Source: Palaemon carinicauda (Eukaryota; Arthropoda; Malacostraca; Decapoda; Palaemonidae). From it: DNA of 64,000 bases. The DNA is taken from the NCBI RefSeq assembly GCF_036898095.1, contig NC_090726.1:41150191-41214190 (forward strand). The letters are read 5' to 3'. Shown piece by piece: positions 1 to 12,656 of the stretch; the first letter of the stretch is position 1; the number at the start of each line of letters is the position of its first letter. A program made the translations under genes and the position numbers. A model generated the notes under the pieces. It had not been told where the DNA came from, ran no database searches, and saw nothing but the letters and a program-made list of their open reading frames with translations.

Positions 1-321
1 GCAAGAGCGTGCTAGAAATAGGAATGAATGGCGAGCGATTGTGACGCAGTTCCGGTAGGCCCTGCTGCTGCCTCTGATGCCTTAGATGACCGCGGAGGTA
101 GCAGCAGTAGGGGATTCAGCGTTATGAAGCTTCATCTGTGGTGGATAATGTGGGAGGGTGGGCTGTGAAACCCTAGCAGTACCAGCTGAACTCAGTTGAG
201 TCCCTTGTTAGGCTGGGAGGAACGTAGAGAGTAGAGGTCCCCTTTTTGTTTTTGTTTCTTTGTTGATGTCGGCTACCCCCCAAAAGTTGGGGGAAGTGCC
301 TTGGTATATGTATGTATGTAT
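1..321 (+). mobile_element. 3' end of a non-LTR retrotransposon, copy 1
   Basis: Bases 2-58 read the last 18 codons of a LINE-type ORF (ending NEWRAIVTQFR) and stop with TAG at 56-58. About 260 bases of 3' UTR follow, ending in a run of TATG repeats near 306-320. The stretch matches 10140-10450 almost base for base, which makes it a second copy of the same family. The 5' part lies outside the window. A short microsatellite tail in place of poly(A) is common among non-LTR retrotransposons. Clade not resolved. Confidence 0.75.
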
Positions 322-3130
322 AAAAACCAGTCCTTTAGTAGGAGTATGACTTTGACGATGCTGGAACGGTCGTTTAAACTTTACACAAGGTAGATATCGT
401 TGCTAGCAGGTGAAGAGTAGGCCTTACACACTTACATTTAGGGCCCTTCACTGACCTGTGACTTTCTAGGTGGTTGGGATGGGCAGTGTAACTTAAAGGA
501 CAAAGGTTTGTAGTTATGAAAAATATAAATACTTTAGAAATTTGTGATTCGTTTCTACAAATATACAAACCCTCATCCTTTACGAGGAGACTTATCCTAC
601 GGTGGGAGTAAGTCCCTATAACCAAACTGGATGGTTTACAAATCCAGGAAATATGCTAAAGCACTTTAGTCCTATAGGGAAAGAAAAATGACGATTCCTG
701 TCAACCTCAGGTCATGGATGTCGCAGTAGTTATGCTAGGGACCTTACAAGAGATTGGCAGGTGGTCGTTGAAGAGCCGATATCCTAAAGGATTTGTTTGA
801 ATGCATGGTCATTTTGAGAAATGGAATTCCATCCTCCCCTTGTCTGGGAAGATGGCAAGATACCTCAATACAAAATGGAACAGCTGGTTCATTCCAATAC
901 ATAAGGAAAATAAAATGGCCACATTCTCCTCTCTTCACGACTTACACTGCAACTGCTACCTTAGACCAGATGCTTTTTGTTCCGTGTGGGAGCTATGTTC
1001 AGTAGCTACCACAAGACCAAGTACAGTATAAGATTATCCAAGGTCGTGGGCAATGAAGGTAGTCTTGCCATACCAGACTTCTATCTTCAGGACTAGCACC
1101 AATGACAATTTCATATATGAGTCAAAAGGCAGCTTTATTCAGGATACCTATTTTACCGTTTTGGTGCAGGAGTGTCTGGTGAATCACCAGAGATATACAC
1201 TCGCTTGTCGTTGTGCCCTCACAGGACAGAGAAGTTGATCATCCTGACCCTACTTATAAAGAAGACCAATAAGGATTTAAATCTGGAGCTGAGCAGAGCT
1301 AAAATCTGGCTCAGCCACAAAATCCAGGTCAAAGGGGAAGGCCTTCCTCCATTTGAGAAGGACGTGTGACAGACGAAATGTCAGGGTACGTTTTGTAATG
1401 CGGAGGCCAAGGCTCGGAAGTAGTCTTGGCGTCGGATCCTATCTGATGCCCCGTTATGGGCTCCTGCAGGGTCCGGGTGAGAAACCAAAGGACTCGGGTG
1501 ACGTCCCAAAAGTGGTTTTGAATTCCTGAATAGGGAAAACTGTTCGGAGCTATTCCTGAACAAAGGCTGAACCTCCGAAGGGGAAGGGTCCAAAGTCTAT
1601 AAATTAAAATCTGGTTAAAGGGCAAGTGTCAGCCTTTTACCACTGTCCCTTGAGAGAGGAAGATAGGGAGAACTGTAATCCACTGTAGAGAGGCATTGAA
1701 TGGAAAAGTATGCCTCCTTTGATGCCCTGAACAAAAGATGGGTAGATCTTCCTGTACTTTGAAGATCAATAGCTAAACCAGATACCAATTAGTGTGGCAT
1801 TAAACAGCTGCCAGGGTTATCCTGAGTCGGATATCATCGACAGATTATTGAGAAATCGTAAACCAGGTAAATAGGCTGAAAGGCTAAGGGAAACATTACT
1901 TGGTCAGTGAACGGAATGGGGAGATCCCATGTAGAGAAAGCATAGACGAACAAGTGATCAGTGGTGTCCTTCAATGACTTAATTGTCTCTGGCTCTCCAA
2001 GGCTAATGGAGCACTAAATATGTTAGCTTTTGCAAAGCAGACGAGAGATCACACCAGCGTCACAATCACTAGAGTGCCCATCCTTGGTTGGAGAGGATTA
2101 CAGCCAACAACCACGCAAGCATAATGAAGCATCTTGGTGCTGGTATGAGAGCTCAGATTGGACCAGAGAGGTCACCTGCTCCAATAGGTATCGCACGAAC
2201 GTGTGGGAACATCAAGGCCTGGTCCGGTCCTCAAGCAAAGGAAGATCTAGGTCATAGGACAGCCTCAGCACGTTGAAGCTCTCGAGCTTTGGGAAGAAAT
2301 AGATAAAATTTTCCTGGCGACTTCAATGTTGCAATCACCTGAAGAACCAATGGAAGTTCCAATCATGCAGAATCTGACTAGGGTGAGGAACGAACACCAT
2401 AGAAACGTTCACAAGAAGAAAACACTTAAGGAAAGACCACTTAATTCGGAGCTCATGAAAGATTTCGTAGCCCATGCAAGAAATGGGAATGATCAAAGTT
2501 TTGTAATCTATCAATATCTTGGACTGGAAAAGTTGTAATGAAACAAGCACTGTTAACAGCGTACATGCGAGTACCGTGACACCTCAACAGATGCATGCTG
2601 AGGTTTCTTACTGCAAGGAACAACTCTTAGTACAGTACTTAATGCATTTCCTTGATGATATATTTACTTTTTTCCACATAGAAAGTGCAATGAAGACTCC
2701 AATGATGATGAGGCAGGTGAGAAAGAAGTTATGCAAGTCGATGACTATACAGTACAGTACTCTCCCAGGAATGTTACGTAAACAGCAAGACTACATGATA
2801 AGTCCGTGGCATCTTTCCAGGTGCTAGGATCAGATTGACATTGGAGGGAAGAAGAATAGTGGTGCCCCTCGCTTTCACATTCGGTCGTCAGCAAAACTTT
2901 TCCTCATCGGCACACCAGCGATACTTAAGGAAAACCAATTTCCTTAGGGTCACATTGAAGGATAGAACCGCAACAGAATTGCTGCCTGACTGGAGGAAGT
3001 ACCCTGGATAATGGCAGGTACCACCAAAAACTTGCTCACAATTATAGCTATCAGGAAACACTGTATCCTCAGCTTCTTCCATTGAAATTCCCTTGAATAT
3101 GAGGATCCAATCAAAGTAAAAGATTAAAAA
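322..3130. other. Spacer with no recognisable gene
   Basis: Only short overlapping reading frames (up to about 100 codons) occur on both strands, for example at 1329-1625, 2030-2257 and 2519-2827. None shows a domain or motif that I recognise. The base composition is less AT-rich than the spacers further right, so this may be very old transposon sequence, but nothing proves it. Confidence 0.5.
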
Positions 3131-3146
3131 AGCCAGATTAAGAGAC
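3131..3146. repeat. Left 16-bp direct repeat flanking element A
   Basis: agccagattaagagac is found here and, without mismatch, at 8269-8284, exactly where element A coding sequence stops on this side. It resembles a target-site duplication. Confidence 0.7.
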
Positions 3147-3694
3147 GAGGAAGACCATTTTGAGGGTAAGTTCTTCGTCTAGGATGTCCTTGAGAGGCTC
3201 GAAGGGCGGTTCCAACAGGGCTTTGAGCACTCTAGCCACATCCCACTGAGGCACCCTCACAGCCTGGGGGGGCATGACTGCTCAAAACTCCTGATGAGCA
3301 TCGAAATCTGTCTGGAGGCCCCTAAGTCAATGCCTTTTAGGAGGAAGACCTGCCCTAATGCCACACGTACCCTTTTTATGGCCGGAATAGACGTACCTAC
3401 ATCATCTCTGAGGTACACTAGGAAGTCTGCTATCTCATGAATCGAAGCCCTCAGGGGCTTGATGTTCCGGGAAGCGCACCATTTCGAGAAGACTGCCCAC
3501 TTTGCCTGGTAAACTGCGACCGCAGAACGCCTTAGGTAACCCGACATCCTCGTTGCGGTCCTCGCCGAGTACCCTTCCTTCTTCAGGAGCCGCTTGATAA
3601 CCTCCACACGTGTAGGAGGAGGGATCGAGGGTTTTCGTGAAACCTCTGGAAGTGAGGCTGACAGAGGTGGTCTGGCCTGTCTGGGAGTGGCCAA
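3147..3694 (-). pseudogene. Tyrosine recombinase of element A (N-terminal part)
   Basis: Starts at 3694 with a basic, proline-rich head. A SAM-like core-binding domain follows (TATRMSGYLRRS, VYQAKWAVFSKWC, IADFLVYLRDDV), aligned in style with the YR ORFs of the other DIRS elements here. A frameshift near 3260 ends the frame, but homology continues in another frame to the LKMVFL segment at 3147, just before the first catalytic Arg. The catalytic H-x-x-R and Tyr are missing, so it cannot be active. In a complete element this enzyme would insert the circular DNA copy. Confidence 0.8.
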
Positions 3695-5628
3695 GGGGGG
3701 TTAAGAGCTAATTCCTTTAGGTCTGCGAACCATTCTCTCTCCGGCCACCAAGGCGCTACCAAAGTCATCTGTAGATTGGCCGACGTTCTCACTCTGTTGA
3801 GCACTTGCCTGAGCATTCCGAAGGGTGGGAAGGCGTACACGTCGAGGTTGTCCCACGGATGTTGGAAGGCTTCCTCGAACGCTGCTGATGGATCTGGACC
3901 TGGAGAACAGAACACGGGGAGTTGTGCGTTCAGTTGCGTGGCAAAGAGGTCCACTAATGCGCTACTCCCGGGTGTAGAGTCCACTCTGAGCCTATCACTT
4001 GGCCTACCCTGCTGAGGCCGTCCGCTAGCACGTTCCTCTTTCCTGGGATGAATCTGGCTGTGATTTTTATCCCTTCCTTTGCCGCCCATTCCAGTAGTTC
4101 TGTCAATAGTGCGCATAACTCATTCGACTTCAGTCCTCCCTGATTCTTTACGTAGGCTACCACCGTGGCGTTGTCGCACATCAACGCCACGGTGTTTCCT
4201 CGGAGGAGACGTACGAATTCTTGACACGCTCTTAGGACGGCTAACATCTCCAGAACATATTTGTGCAGAGTCCTTTCCTCGAGGGACCACTTCCCTTTCG
4301 TCGATTTGTCGAGGTGGTGTGCCCCCCAACCCTCCTTCGACGCATCCGTGAATAAAAGCATCTCCGGAGGATCAGGCGCGAAGGGCATTCCCTTCCAGGT
4401 GTTCGCCCTGTCGCTCCACCACTGCAGGACTTCCAACGTCTCTGGGCAAACCGGAACTATCTTGTGTGGGGGTTCCCCTGGGACCCAGAGATCCTTCAGG
4501 TTCCATTGAATTGGCCAGAGTTTGAGTCTCCCCTGTGGAACTAACTTTTCTAGTGACGCCAGGTGGCCCAATAACTTCTGCCAATCCTTGGCTCTCCTGG
4601 GTTGGTTCGTTAGGAAGGGCTGTAGCACTCGGTCCAGGTTGTCCAGTCTTTCCAAGGAGGGGAAGGCTCTCACCAACCGGGTATCCAGGACCATCCCTAA
4701 GTAAGTCATCCTGGTGGAGGGGGTCAACTGGGACTTTTCCAGGTTGACTGTGATCCCCAAGTCTTTGCAGAGACGTAATAGCCTCGCACCTTGCGACTTC
4801 AGTTCTTCCCTTGAGGCTGAAAGTAATAACCAATCGTCCAGGTACCGGATCAGGCGAATGCCCTGCTCGTGTGCCCAGACCGAAACTGTCGTGAAGACCT
4901 GCGGTGCTGTCGACAGTCCGAAGCAAAGGGTCTTGAACTGCAAGACTTTGGGTGTCCCACTTTATTCTGAGGAACATCCTGCTGGAGGGGTGGACGGGGA
5001 TCTGAAAGTACGCGTCCTTGAGATCTAGGGACATCATGAAGTCCCCTTCTCTCAAGGCCGCCAACACTGTCCTTGCCGTGTCCATTTTGAAGTCGGTTTT
5101 TGCCACTAATTTGTTGAGGGCCGACAGGTCTATGACTGGCCTCCACCCCCCTGTCGCCTTCTCCACCAGGAAGAGCCTGCTGTAGAACCCTGGACCGGGA
5201 TTCTCGACTGGTTCTGATGCTCCCTTGGTGATCATGGTTAACACCTGTTCCTGTAACGCCGCCCGTTTCAAGGGGTCCTTCGGTACTAACCACTCTGTCT
5301 GTTTTGCCGAAATAAGTGGGGGCGGTTCAGTCAGGAAGGGAAGTCTGTAACCCTCCTTTAGGACTGTAACGGTCCAGAGATCTGCACCGTAAACCCACCA
5401 TGCTTGCCAAGAGTGTCTGAGGCATCCCCCTACTTGTGGCTCTGGTAGGAGTAGGGGGCCTCTCTGGCTATCTCCTTCTAGAGGCGCGGCTGGAACGACC
5501 TCTCCTAGAGTTACTGTAGGACGGTCTAAAGCCAGACCGCGGGGTAGTGTTACCTCCACGGGGGGGCTGAGAGCCTTGAAGCCAAGGGGCCGTTGGACCT
5601 TCCCTCCTAGGCTGAACTGGAGAGGCAC
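3583..5628 (-). pseudogene. Reverse transcriptase - RNase H - MT polyprotein of element A
   Basis: The frame 5628-4372 carries the RT fingers and first catalytic block (GGWRPVIDLSALN, then SLDLKDAYFQIPVHP). A frameshift near 4960 moves the reading to 4943-3954, which holds LCFGLSTAPQVF, the YLDDW catalytic motif, and RNase H with the acidic residues of LLFTDAS, VLEML and MCDNAT. A second shift near 3970 moves to 4116-3583, with the DIRS segment DLFATQLN, PDPSAA, YAFPPFGML and LVAPWWPEREW, which is described in DIRS elements as an MT/DAM-like domain. The catalytic motifs survive, but the two frameshifts make it a pseudogene. Confidence 0.85.
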
Positions 5629-7915
5629 GGGAGGTATGCGGCCCGTCTGCAGAGGGTCTCCTGTGCACTGGACGTCTCATGGGGGAAGGCCTTGGTTCTC
5701 CTACGTCCTTCATCTTCCTCACCCTCTCCATCGTCTCTTCTACTGATTTGAAGGGGAAGAGTGACTCGTCCCACACCGAGGAGTTTTTAAGTAACCTAGC
5801 TTCTTGGTCAGGTAGCTTCCTCACTAACTTACTTAGAACCGTGTCTCTCTTCCGCAGTACCCAGTTGGTGGCTTGGGAGAGAGATTGGTGAGAAAGGAAC
5901 TTTATCGCCTTACCCCCTGAACTAATCAACTCCCTCAGCAAGGACTGATTCTCAGGCAGGGAGAGATCCTGTGACGACTGGAAGCCTACCAGAATACAGG
6001 CCCATCAGTCCAACCAGGAAGACACGTAGACCAGGTCTTGGGCCATGTCTTCCATCATTGAAGTTTCTGCTGGGGAAAAACACACTGGGGCCGAGGATGC
6101 TCTGTCCTCTGCAGCCCCTTGGTTCAATGTGGTAATGGCCGACTCGACTGTGCGGAGCCCTCCGCGCCGTCCTTCCGGCACGTAGAACCGCTTCTGCGTC
6201 TTAAGGCCAGGGAGAAGCTTCAAGGAACTCTGACTCCTAGGGGCGTCCGCCAGGCCGGCTAAGTATTTATCAATATGCTCCATCCCCAGCTTCACGTCTC
6301 GTGCTAGTGGGAGAGCCAAGGAGGGTCTCAGCTGAATCGGGTTATCCACAAGCCTGCTAAGTCCAGAGAGCCAGGTTTGTTCTGCTGAGGGTTTGAGTTC
6401 GTCTAACCGATGATGCCGCCTTATGAGGGCCATGACCTTGCGATAGGAGATGTCATCAGATGAGGACTTTCCCCCTTCTACTAGGGGGTCCGTTACCAGT
6501 TCCTTCGCTTGAGAAGACTCCGCAATGGTATGGGGGGCAACGCTGAAAGGAGGGAGCTGCTTCTCCTGCCTCCCTCCAGACGGGCCTGCCCGCGGCACAG
6601 GCGGATCCGCTGGGACGAGGGTATCCGTCATGGGAGTACCCTGCCCCGCGGGGGTCTCCATGTTTGTGGGCCTTCCTAGGCACAAAGGGCGCCCTTGGTG
6701 CTTCTAGAAGTCTGCCTAGGTGCCCGCGGCTGATGCCAAGCCTTCCGTCCGGCGGAGCGGCTCCCTCCGTTGGGCTGATGTAGCGGGAACCTCCGTGGAC
6801 TTAACTAGGTCTCGGGGGGCTTGGTGCGACGTCCCCTGACGGTGATCTGGTCTGCTGGAGGAGGAGGGTCGAGCGGGTGAAGACGAGGCCCTAGGGAGCC
6901 AACCGGAAGTGGCTGCGGCTGTGGTAGCCTTAAACAGCTCACTCCGGGGTATCTTCACCCACCTATCCTTCGACGGTCGGGTCCTCTTCGCCTTCTTCTT
7001 GGAGGTCTTGGACTTCTTCCTGCCGTGCCTGGAACAAGAGCGGGACTTCTTCCGCTTCCTTTTCGAGGACTTCGTGTCTACGTCCTCTGACGATGAGGAA
7101 TCTGAGGAAGAGGATGACGAGGAGGAGGAGAGGGAGTCCACCGAATCACCTGAGTCGTCCAAATCTGCAGGGGGAACCTCGCGTCGGTTCTCTGGCGGAG
7201 GGGGCTGCAGAAAGACGGGCGGGAGCGTTGACGAGGGCGCTGGGGAAGACCGAAGAACCTCCTTCCGAGCGAACCACGAGTCTAACTCCTCTTCCAATCT
7301 CAAGGGAGACCTGAAGGGCGTCCTAGGCGGATCCCATGCGGTGGGTTACTAAATCGATGAGCCTTCCTTCCCGGCGTCTCCCCCGGCTGCCGAAGCACCT
7401 GAAATATAAACCCAGGATGCAGGGGAAGAGGCAGCACCCGTCTTCCCTCACATAGGATCTTCAGTAGAGACGGGTCCTGTAGGCACCAGGACTTTGTTTC
7501 CCGAACACACTCCCGTCCCTCCCTCAGGCCCCACACATGCCTGAATAGCACTAACATCATCCCCCACAGACAGCTCAGACTCTTGGGGAAGGGCAATGGG
7601 CCGCTTCCCCGCAACGGACTTACCTGGGCCCTTACTCTGGGTAGGGGAAGATGGTAGGGAGCCCCGTTCCGACGAGGCATCTAGCGAAACCAGCGAAGAG
7701 GAAACGTTGGCCTTCTTGGGTGATTTCTTTGCCGCTTTCTTTTTCTTCTTCTTCGTGGATCTCGGTCCAAGACTTGCACTCCGGACACGTGATTGTAGGG
7801 GAACACACCTTGGCCCTACACGACGAACACAGTGAGGATCGACTTCGGGCTTGGAAAGGAAAGCCCCACAAGATTTCCCGGCCCCAGGCCCAGGGCAACG
7901 GCGGGGATGCTCCAT
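5468..7915 (-). pseudogene. gag-like protein of element A, in pieces
   Basis: Four minus-strand frames in series: 7915-7448, 7303-6716, 6685-6005 and 5941-5468. The head has a Cys/His cluster split by a frameshift (a CGAF...DPH part in one frame, LCSSCRAKVC with CPEC in the next). A lysine run and a serine run follow, then a basic KRKRKKSRS region. The 6685-6005 part (RKVMALIRRHHRLDEL) and the 5941-5468 part (LSHQSLSQATNWVLRKRDTVLSK) resemble the gag of element G at 43372-44229. Inferred role: RNA-binding and particle protein. Not translatable as one protein. Confidence 0.65.
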
Positions 7916-8268
7916 AACGCAACACTAAGACACCAAGAGAAACAGGGACACAGAGGAAGGATAAGGAATGAACACGTGGGTAACGCGTGGTAGAGACAAA
8001 GGGTCGGGGAACACAAGGGTTGCACTGGGAGAGGAGAGCGCGACGAGATGATAATCACGTTGCGACCAGAAACTTACTGAGGAGCACGACCTGAGCAAGC
8101 ATGCTCTCCGACCCCAGGTCGCCTCACGGCGCGTATCACTCCGCCTGAGGTTAACCCCATAGAAAACGGGAATAGGGTAAACTACTACACAAAATTCTGG
8201 TCGGATGGGAAGAGTTCTAAGTAACTCCTAAGAAAGTAGTTCAAGGTAAGTCCTCTGTGTTGGAACAG

Positions 8269-8284
8269 AGCCAGATTAAGAGAC
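8269..8284. repeat. Right 16-bp direct repeat flanking element A
   Basis: Perfect partner of 3131-3146. It lies just outside the 5' leader of element A. Confidence 0.7.
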
Positions 8285-8570
8285 AGCAGAGTAGCACATC
8301 TAGTACTCAACTGCATCCCAGGACAAATTGAAAATTGCTCTACCTTGGGAGTCAACGGCGCCTACCCTTCAACTGCCAGCGATTTTGTCTACCTCGATAA
8401 AAGTTTAAATGATCATTCCAGCTTTGCTGATATCATACTCCTATCAAAGGACTCTACTTTGTATTTGTGTAGGAACAAATGCATAAGTATAATAAAATGT
8501 TTAGTGCTTTGTATAAAAATTTACTCTGCAATAAACTAAGCCGAATGTGCGACATTTTACTTTATTAACC
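8285..8570. other. Spacer, nothing recognised
   Basis: One 64-codon frame (8345-8539, plus) without known motifs. If element A is removed, this stretch joins the sequence left of 3131. Confidence 0.5.
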
Positions 8571-9422
<852 letters not shown>

Positions 9423-9850
9423 GTTTAAGAGTATCATGTCAAGAGATTAACTTTCCGTTTCAAAATGCTAAGAAAGTTTTCAATGGTCTAAATATTGAGT
9501 GTAACATGCCCAGAGATTACACTTTTTTTCAAATGAAATGAAAGCTTTCAAAGAACTAAATATTAAATTTAACATGCTAATTAGAGATTACCTTTTTGTT
9601 TCAAAATACAAAAAGGTTTCAAAGAACTAAATATTAAATGTAACATGCTAATTACAGATTACCTTTTTGTTTCAAAATACAAAAAGGTTTCAAAGAACTA
9701 AATATTAAATGTAACATGCTAATTAGAGATTACCTTTTTGTTTCAAAATACAAAAGGTTTCAAAGAACTAAATATTAAATGTAACATGCCAATTAGAGAT
9801 TACCTTTTTGTTTCAAAACACAAAAATCTTTCAAAGGACTAAATATCAAA
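9423..9850. repeat. About 70-bp tandem repeat, roughly six units
   Basis: The core taacatgc recurs near 9502, 9570, 9641, 9712 and 9782. Each unit carries an AGAGATTAC box, a CCTTTTTGTTTCAAAA box and AAAGAACTAAATATTAAAT. The three middle units are nearly identical and the outer ones are diverged, as expected when recent unequal exchange acts in the centre of an array. Confidence 0.9.
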
Positions 9851-9930
9851 TGAATATCTACAATTACAGTGACAATAGAGAGTAACTGCATATCTATAAG
9901 TATAAATATAATTATAGTGATGAGATGTAG

Positions 9931-10450
9931 GTGTAAGAAATGAGTTAGTGGCTAGAGTGGATATGAATGTGTTGAGGTGGTTTGGCCATGTTGAGAGAAT
10001 GGAAAATGGCTGTCTGCTAAAGAAGGTGATGAATGCAAGAGTTGATGGGAGAAGTACAAGAGGAAGGCCAAGGTTTGGGTGGATGGATGGTGTGAAGAAA
10101 GCTCTGGGTGATAGGAGGATAGATGTGAGAGAGGCAAGAGAGCGTGCTAGAAATAGGAATGAATGGCGAGCGATTGTGACGCAGTTCCGGTAGGCCCTGC
10201 TGCTTCCTCCGGTGCCTTAGATGACCGCGGAGGTAGCAGCAGTAGGGGACTCAGCAGTATGAAGCTTCATCTGTGGTGGAAATGTGGGAGGTTGGGCTGT
10301 GGCACCCTAGCAGTACCAGCTGAACTCAGCCGAGTCCCTGGTTAGGCTGGAGGAACGTAGAGAGTAGAGGTCCCCTTTTTTGTTTTGTTTCTTGTTGATG
10401 TCGGCTACCCCCCAAAATTGGGGGAAGTGCCTTTGGTATATGTATGTATG
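9931..10450 (+). mobile_element. 5'-truncated non-LTR retrotransposon, copy 2
   Basis: A 520-bp insertion flanked by the 10-bp direct repeat tgagatgtag (9921-9930 and 10451-10460), a target-site duplication. It contains the ORF2 C-terminus (9948-10193), a 3' UTR of about 250 bases and a tail of TATG repeats. The same sequence opens the window at 1-321. Severe 5' truncation with an intact 3' end is the usual result of target-primed reverse transcription. Confidence 0.9.
9948..10193 (+). pseudogene. C-terminal fragment of a LINE endonuclease/reverse transcriptase
   Basis: 81 codons with the sequence style LRWFGHVERMENG, a GRSTRGRPRFGW patch and a basic end NRNEWRAIVTQFR. The LRWFGHV and GRPR segments are typical of the tail behind the RT domain in several LINE clades. 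No RT catalytic motif is present because the copy is 5'-truncated. The displayed ATG is incidental, so no function is expected. Confidence 0.85.
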
Positions 10451-10460
10451 TGAGATGTAG

Positions 10461-11545
10461 AGTTGGTATTTTAAATAATGTATTAATAGTGGTGGTAGTT
10501 TACCATACAAAACCTAAGGATATATACTGTACATTTAAAAGAATTCAAAATATCTTTTGGGAAAACAAGTGCTTAAATAACTTGTACCACAACAGTGAGA
10601 CAATACTCTCTTCCCTGGATCTAACATTTGAAAAGTCAGCCATTTCAAGTACCACATAACTCAGGAGCCTCAAAAAATAATTAGTATTTACTTAAAAAAA
10701 ACTACTGTATATAAAAATACTTATTCCAAAATATCTTTTGTAATAAATATATACTAACTCATTTGCTTTTTCCTAGCAATAATTCTTCATGTGTTGCATA
10801 TTAAATATTTCCCAATACATTAATCGACACTAACTTATGCTTTCATCTACACAAAACACTACTGTTAAAAGCAAAACACATCCTGATACTTCTGTCCAAA
10901 TAAATCATTCCTAAAGTCTAAATCTCGACTCTCAAGCCTGACATGAAAGGTTAACGACTATTTAATTCTAAGTTGAACATTTAAGATATAAAACTTTGAT
11001 AAACAAAAACATATAAAAAGTTTCCTTAAACTTAAAGATTGGTTTGGTAAACTGATATTAATGTCTGTTGTCTAGCGATCACTTCATCCATGAAATAACC
11101 TACAGAACTCAACATATCCCTAGTTTGAAAATAAATTATATTTGTTAAACTTCTTTCCAAAACAATATTCTACCCAAAATACTTAAATATACTTCTAGAA
11201 TTCATTGGCCTTCAACAAATAACGGTCCCTTTCTATATCATATTACACGAACTAAATTCCAACTTTTATCTCACTACTGTATTCTATAATACAAATTTAC
11301 ATTCTTTTTCTTGAACCTTTTAAACTTATTTTCCATTGAATTTTCCCCTCATCTATTCATGACTTCACTTGGAAACTGCCTCCCACTGACAAAGACTACT
11401 CTGTTCAAATAAATTTTTCTTAATCACATATAAAATTTATATTACGAAGCACAGAGATCAGAAACATGGCCGATGGTACAGGAAAATGTTAAGACCTTTA
11501 AAAAATGGCTCATAATGCAAAGATTCATGAGTGACATATGGTAAG
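10461..11545. other. AT-rich spacer, no gene seen
   Basis: About 1.1 kb of AT-rich sequence with only short frames (up to 71 codons). No RNA gene or repeat boundary was recognised. Confidence 0.5.
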
Positions 11546-11772
11546 ATTGAATTGAATTGAATATAGGATTTAGGCATTAAGCCAAGCACTGGGGCATCAA
11601 AGGCCATTCAGCGCTAATAACGAAAATCATTCAATCATATCTGTATACTCACACCATTTTAACCTTTAATACAAATTTCAACACTTTCATACAATAAAAT
11701 CTAGATGTGAAATAAATAGGGATTAAAAGGGTAAAATAAATAAATTAATAAAATCAATTATAGCTCGTAATA
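11546..11772 (-). mobile_element. 3' UTR fragment of the I-type LINE
   Basis: Nearly identical to 44319-44550, the 3' UTR of the LINE inserted in element G. Read on the minus strand it ends in a short tail of ATTCA repeats (11546-11562 on the plus strand). The match stops just before the point where the ORF2 stop codon would be, so this copy is only about 230 bases long. It lacks a 10-bp stretch found in the other copy at about 44425. Target duplications are not obvious. Confidence 0.8.
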
Positions 11773-12453
11773 TCACATTACAAACAATAAACTGGGAGGA
11801 AACACGACAGAGAACACAAAAGTGAGATGGTCTAGGCTTGGAATGAAAAGGGTGAGAGAGAACTTGTCATCGAAGCAGTAATATATAAATTGATACATAA
11901 AAGTAAAGAAATAAAACCAGAAGGAAGGTCCATAAAACTCATAGAATATAAGACAAAGAAATCAGGCATGTGTTTAAGATGACATTACAGAACAGAGGTG
12001 ATGGGGGAGAGAATGAATTTCTTAAGAGGAAAGCCAACACCTACAGTATTTGACATACAATGTTCCTAATTTTGCTCAATTATTTACCCGTACAATCGCA
12101 AGTTATGGCTATTGCATAAACGTATAGCTATCTGTACTACATAAAAAAAAATATATCAAATTTTCAGTCTACCATTAGTGTGTATGTGCTCATGTGAGAC
12201 CTTTAGAATGTAACACAGTATCAGTAACATTACTATTAATACTATTATTATGCAAAGTATTATAGTTTTACTTAATCATTATTGGATCAAACATAAGTAT
12301 AAAATTACATTACTGAAACTGTCATAACTGCTATGTCTACCTTAAGATTTGCACATCTAAACTATAGGCATTAAATTCCCCCCCAAAAAATATAATGTAA
12401 AAAACAGCATACATAATCAAATGTAGTTTATGACAACTTTCCAGCTAAATCAT
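11773..12453. other. AT-rich spacer, no gene seen
   Basis: Non-coding, AT-rich, with no motifs recognised up to the MITE. Confidence 0.5.
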
Positions 12454-12457
12454 TTAA

Positions 12458-12652
12458 CCCTCTTACCCCCAAGGTAAGGTTAAATTTCTAGCACATTTTA
12501 CAGCCTTAATTTTTGTCCTAGAGAGGTCAGGTTGGTCTCATTCTTTTGGAAAATGCATGAAGTTTCTCATAAAGTTATCAAACACATGCAAAAACATGTA
12601 AATAACAGTGTTTTGCAAGAACGTACCGGTACGTCCTTTGGGGGCAAAAGGG
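12458..12652. mobile_element. 195-bp MITE with TTAA target sites
   Basis: Flanked by TTAA at 12454-12457 and 12653-12656. The ends are imperfect inverted repeats: ccctcttacccccaagg on the left, and the complement of cctttgggggcaaaaggg on the right. TTAA duplication with ends starting CCC fits the piggyBac superfamily. The interior holds the palindrome acgtaccggtacgt near 12631. Interior and right end match 40575-40782, so the MITE interrupting element G belongs to the same family. It has no coding capacity and would have depended on a transposase made elsewhere. Confidence 0.85.
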
Positions 12653-12656
12653 TTAA

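Larger units (their letters stand above)
3147..8268 (-). mobile_element. DIRS-like retrotransposon A, 3'-truncated
   Basis: Read on the minus strand, the order is gag-like ORFs (about 7915 to 5468), reverse transcriptase plus RNase H (5628 to 3954), a DIRS MT domain (about 4116 to 3720), then the first part of a tyrosine recombinase (3694 to 3147). That order, and a recombinase in place of an integrase, defines the DIRS order. The recombinase stops abruptly at 3147 before its H-x-x-R and Tyr residues, so the 3' end with its terminal repeat and ICR is absent. The right 350 bases look like a 5' leader. Several frameshifts show that the copy is dead. The 16-bp direct repeats on both sides are unusual for DIRS, whose recombinase makes no target duplication. 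Confidence 0.85.

Noticed and set aside
322..3130. Host exons in the left spacer
   Set aside because: Short frames without splice-consistent joining, conserved motif or codon bias that I can recognise.
5679..7352. Plus-strand frames opposite element A
   Set aside because: They lie antisense to gag, have low-complexity acidic composition mirroring Ser/Lys codons and no motifs.
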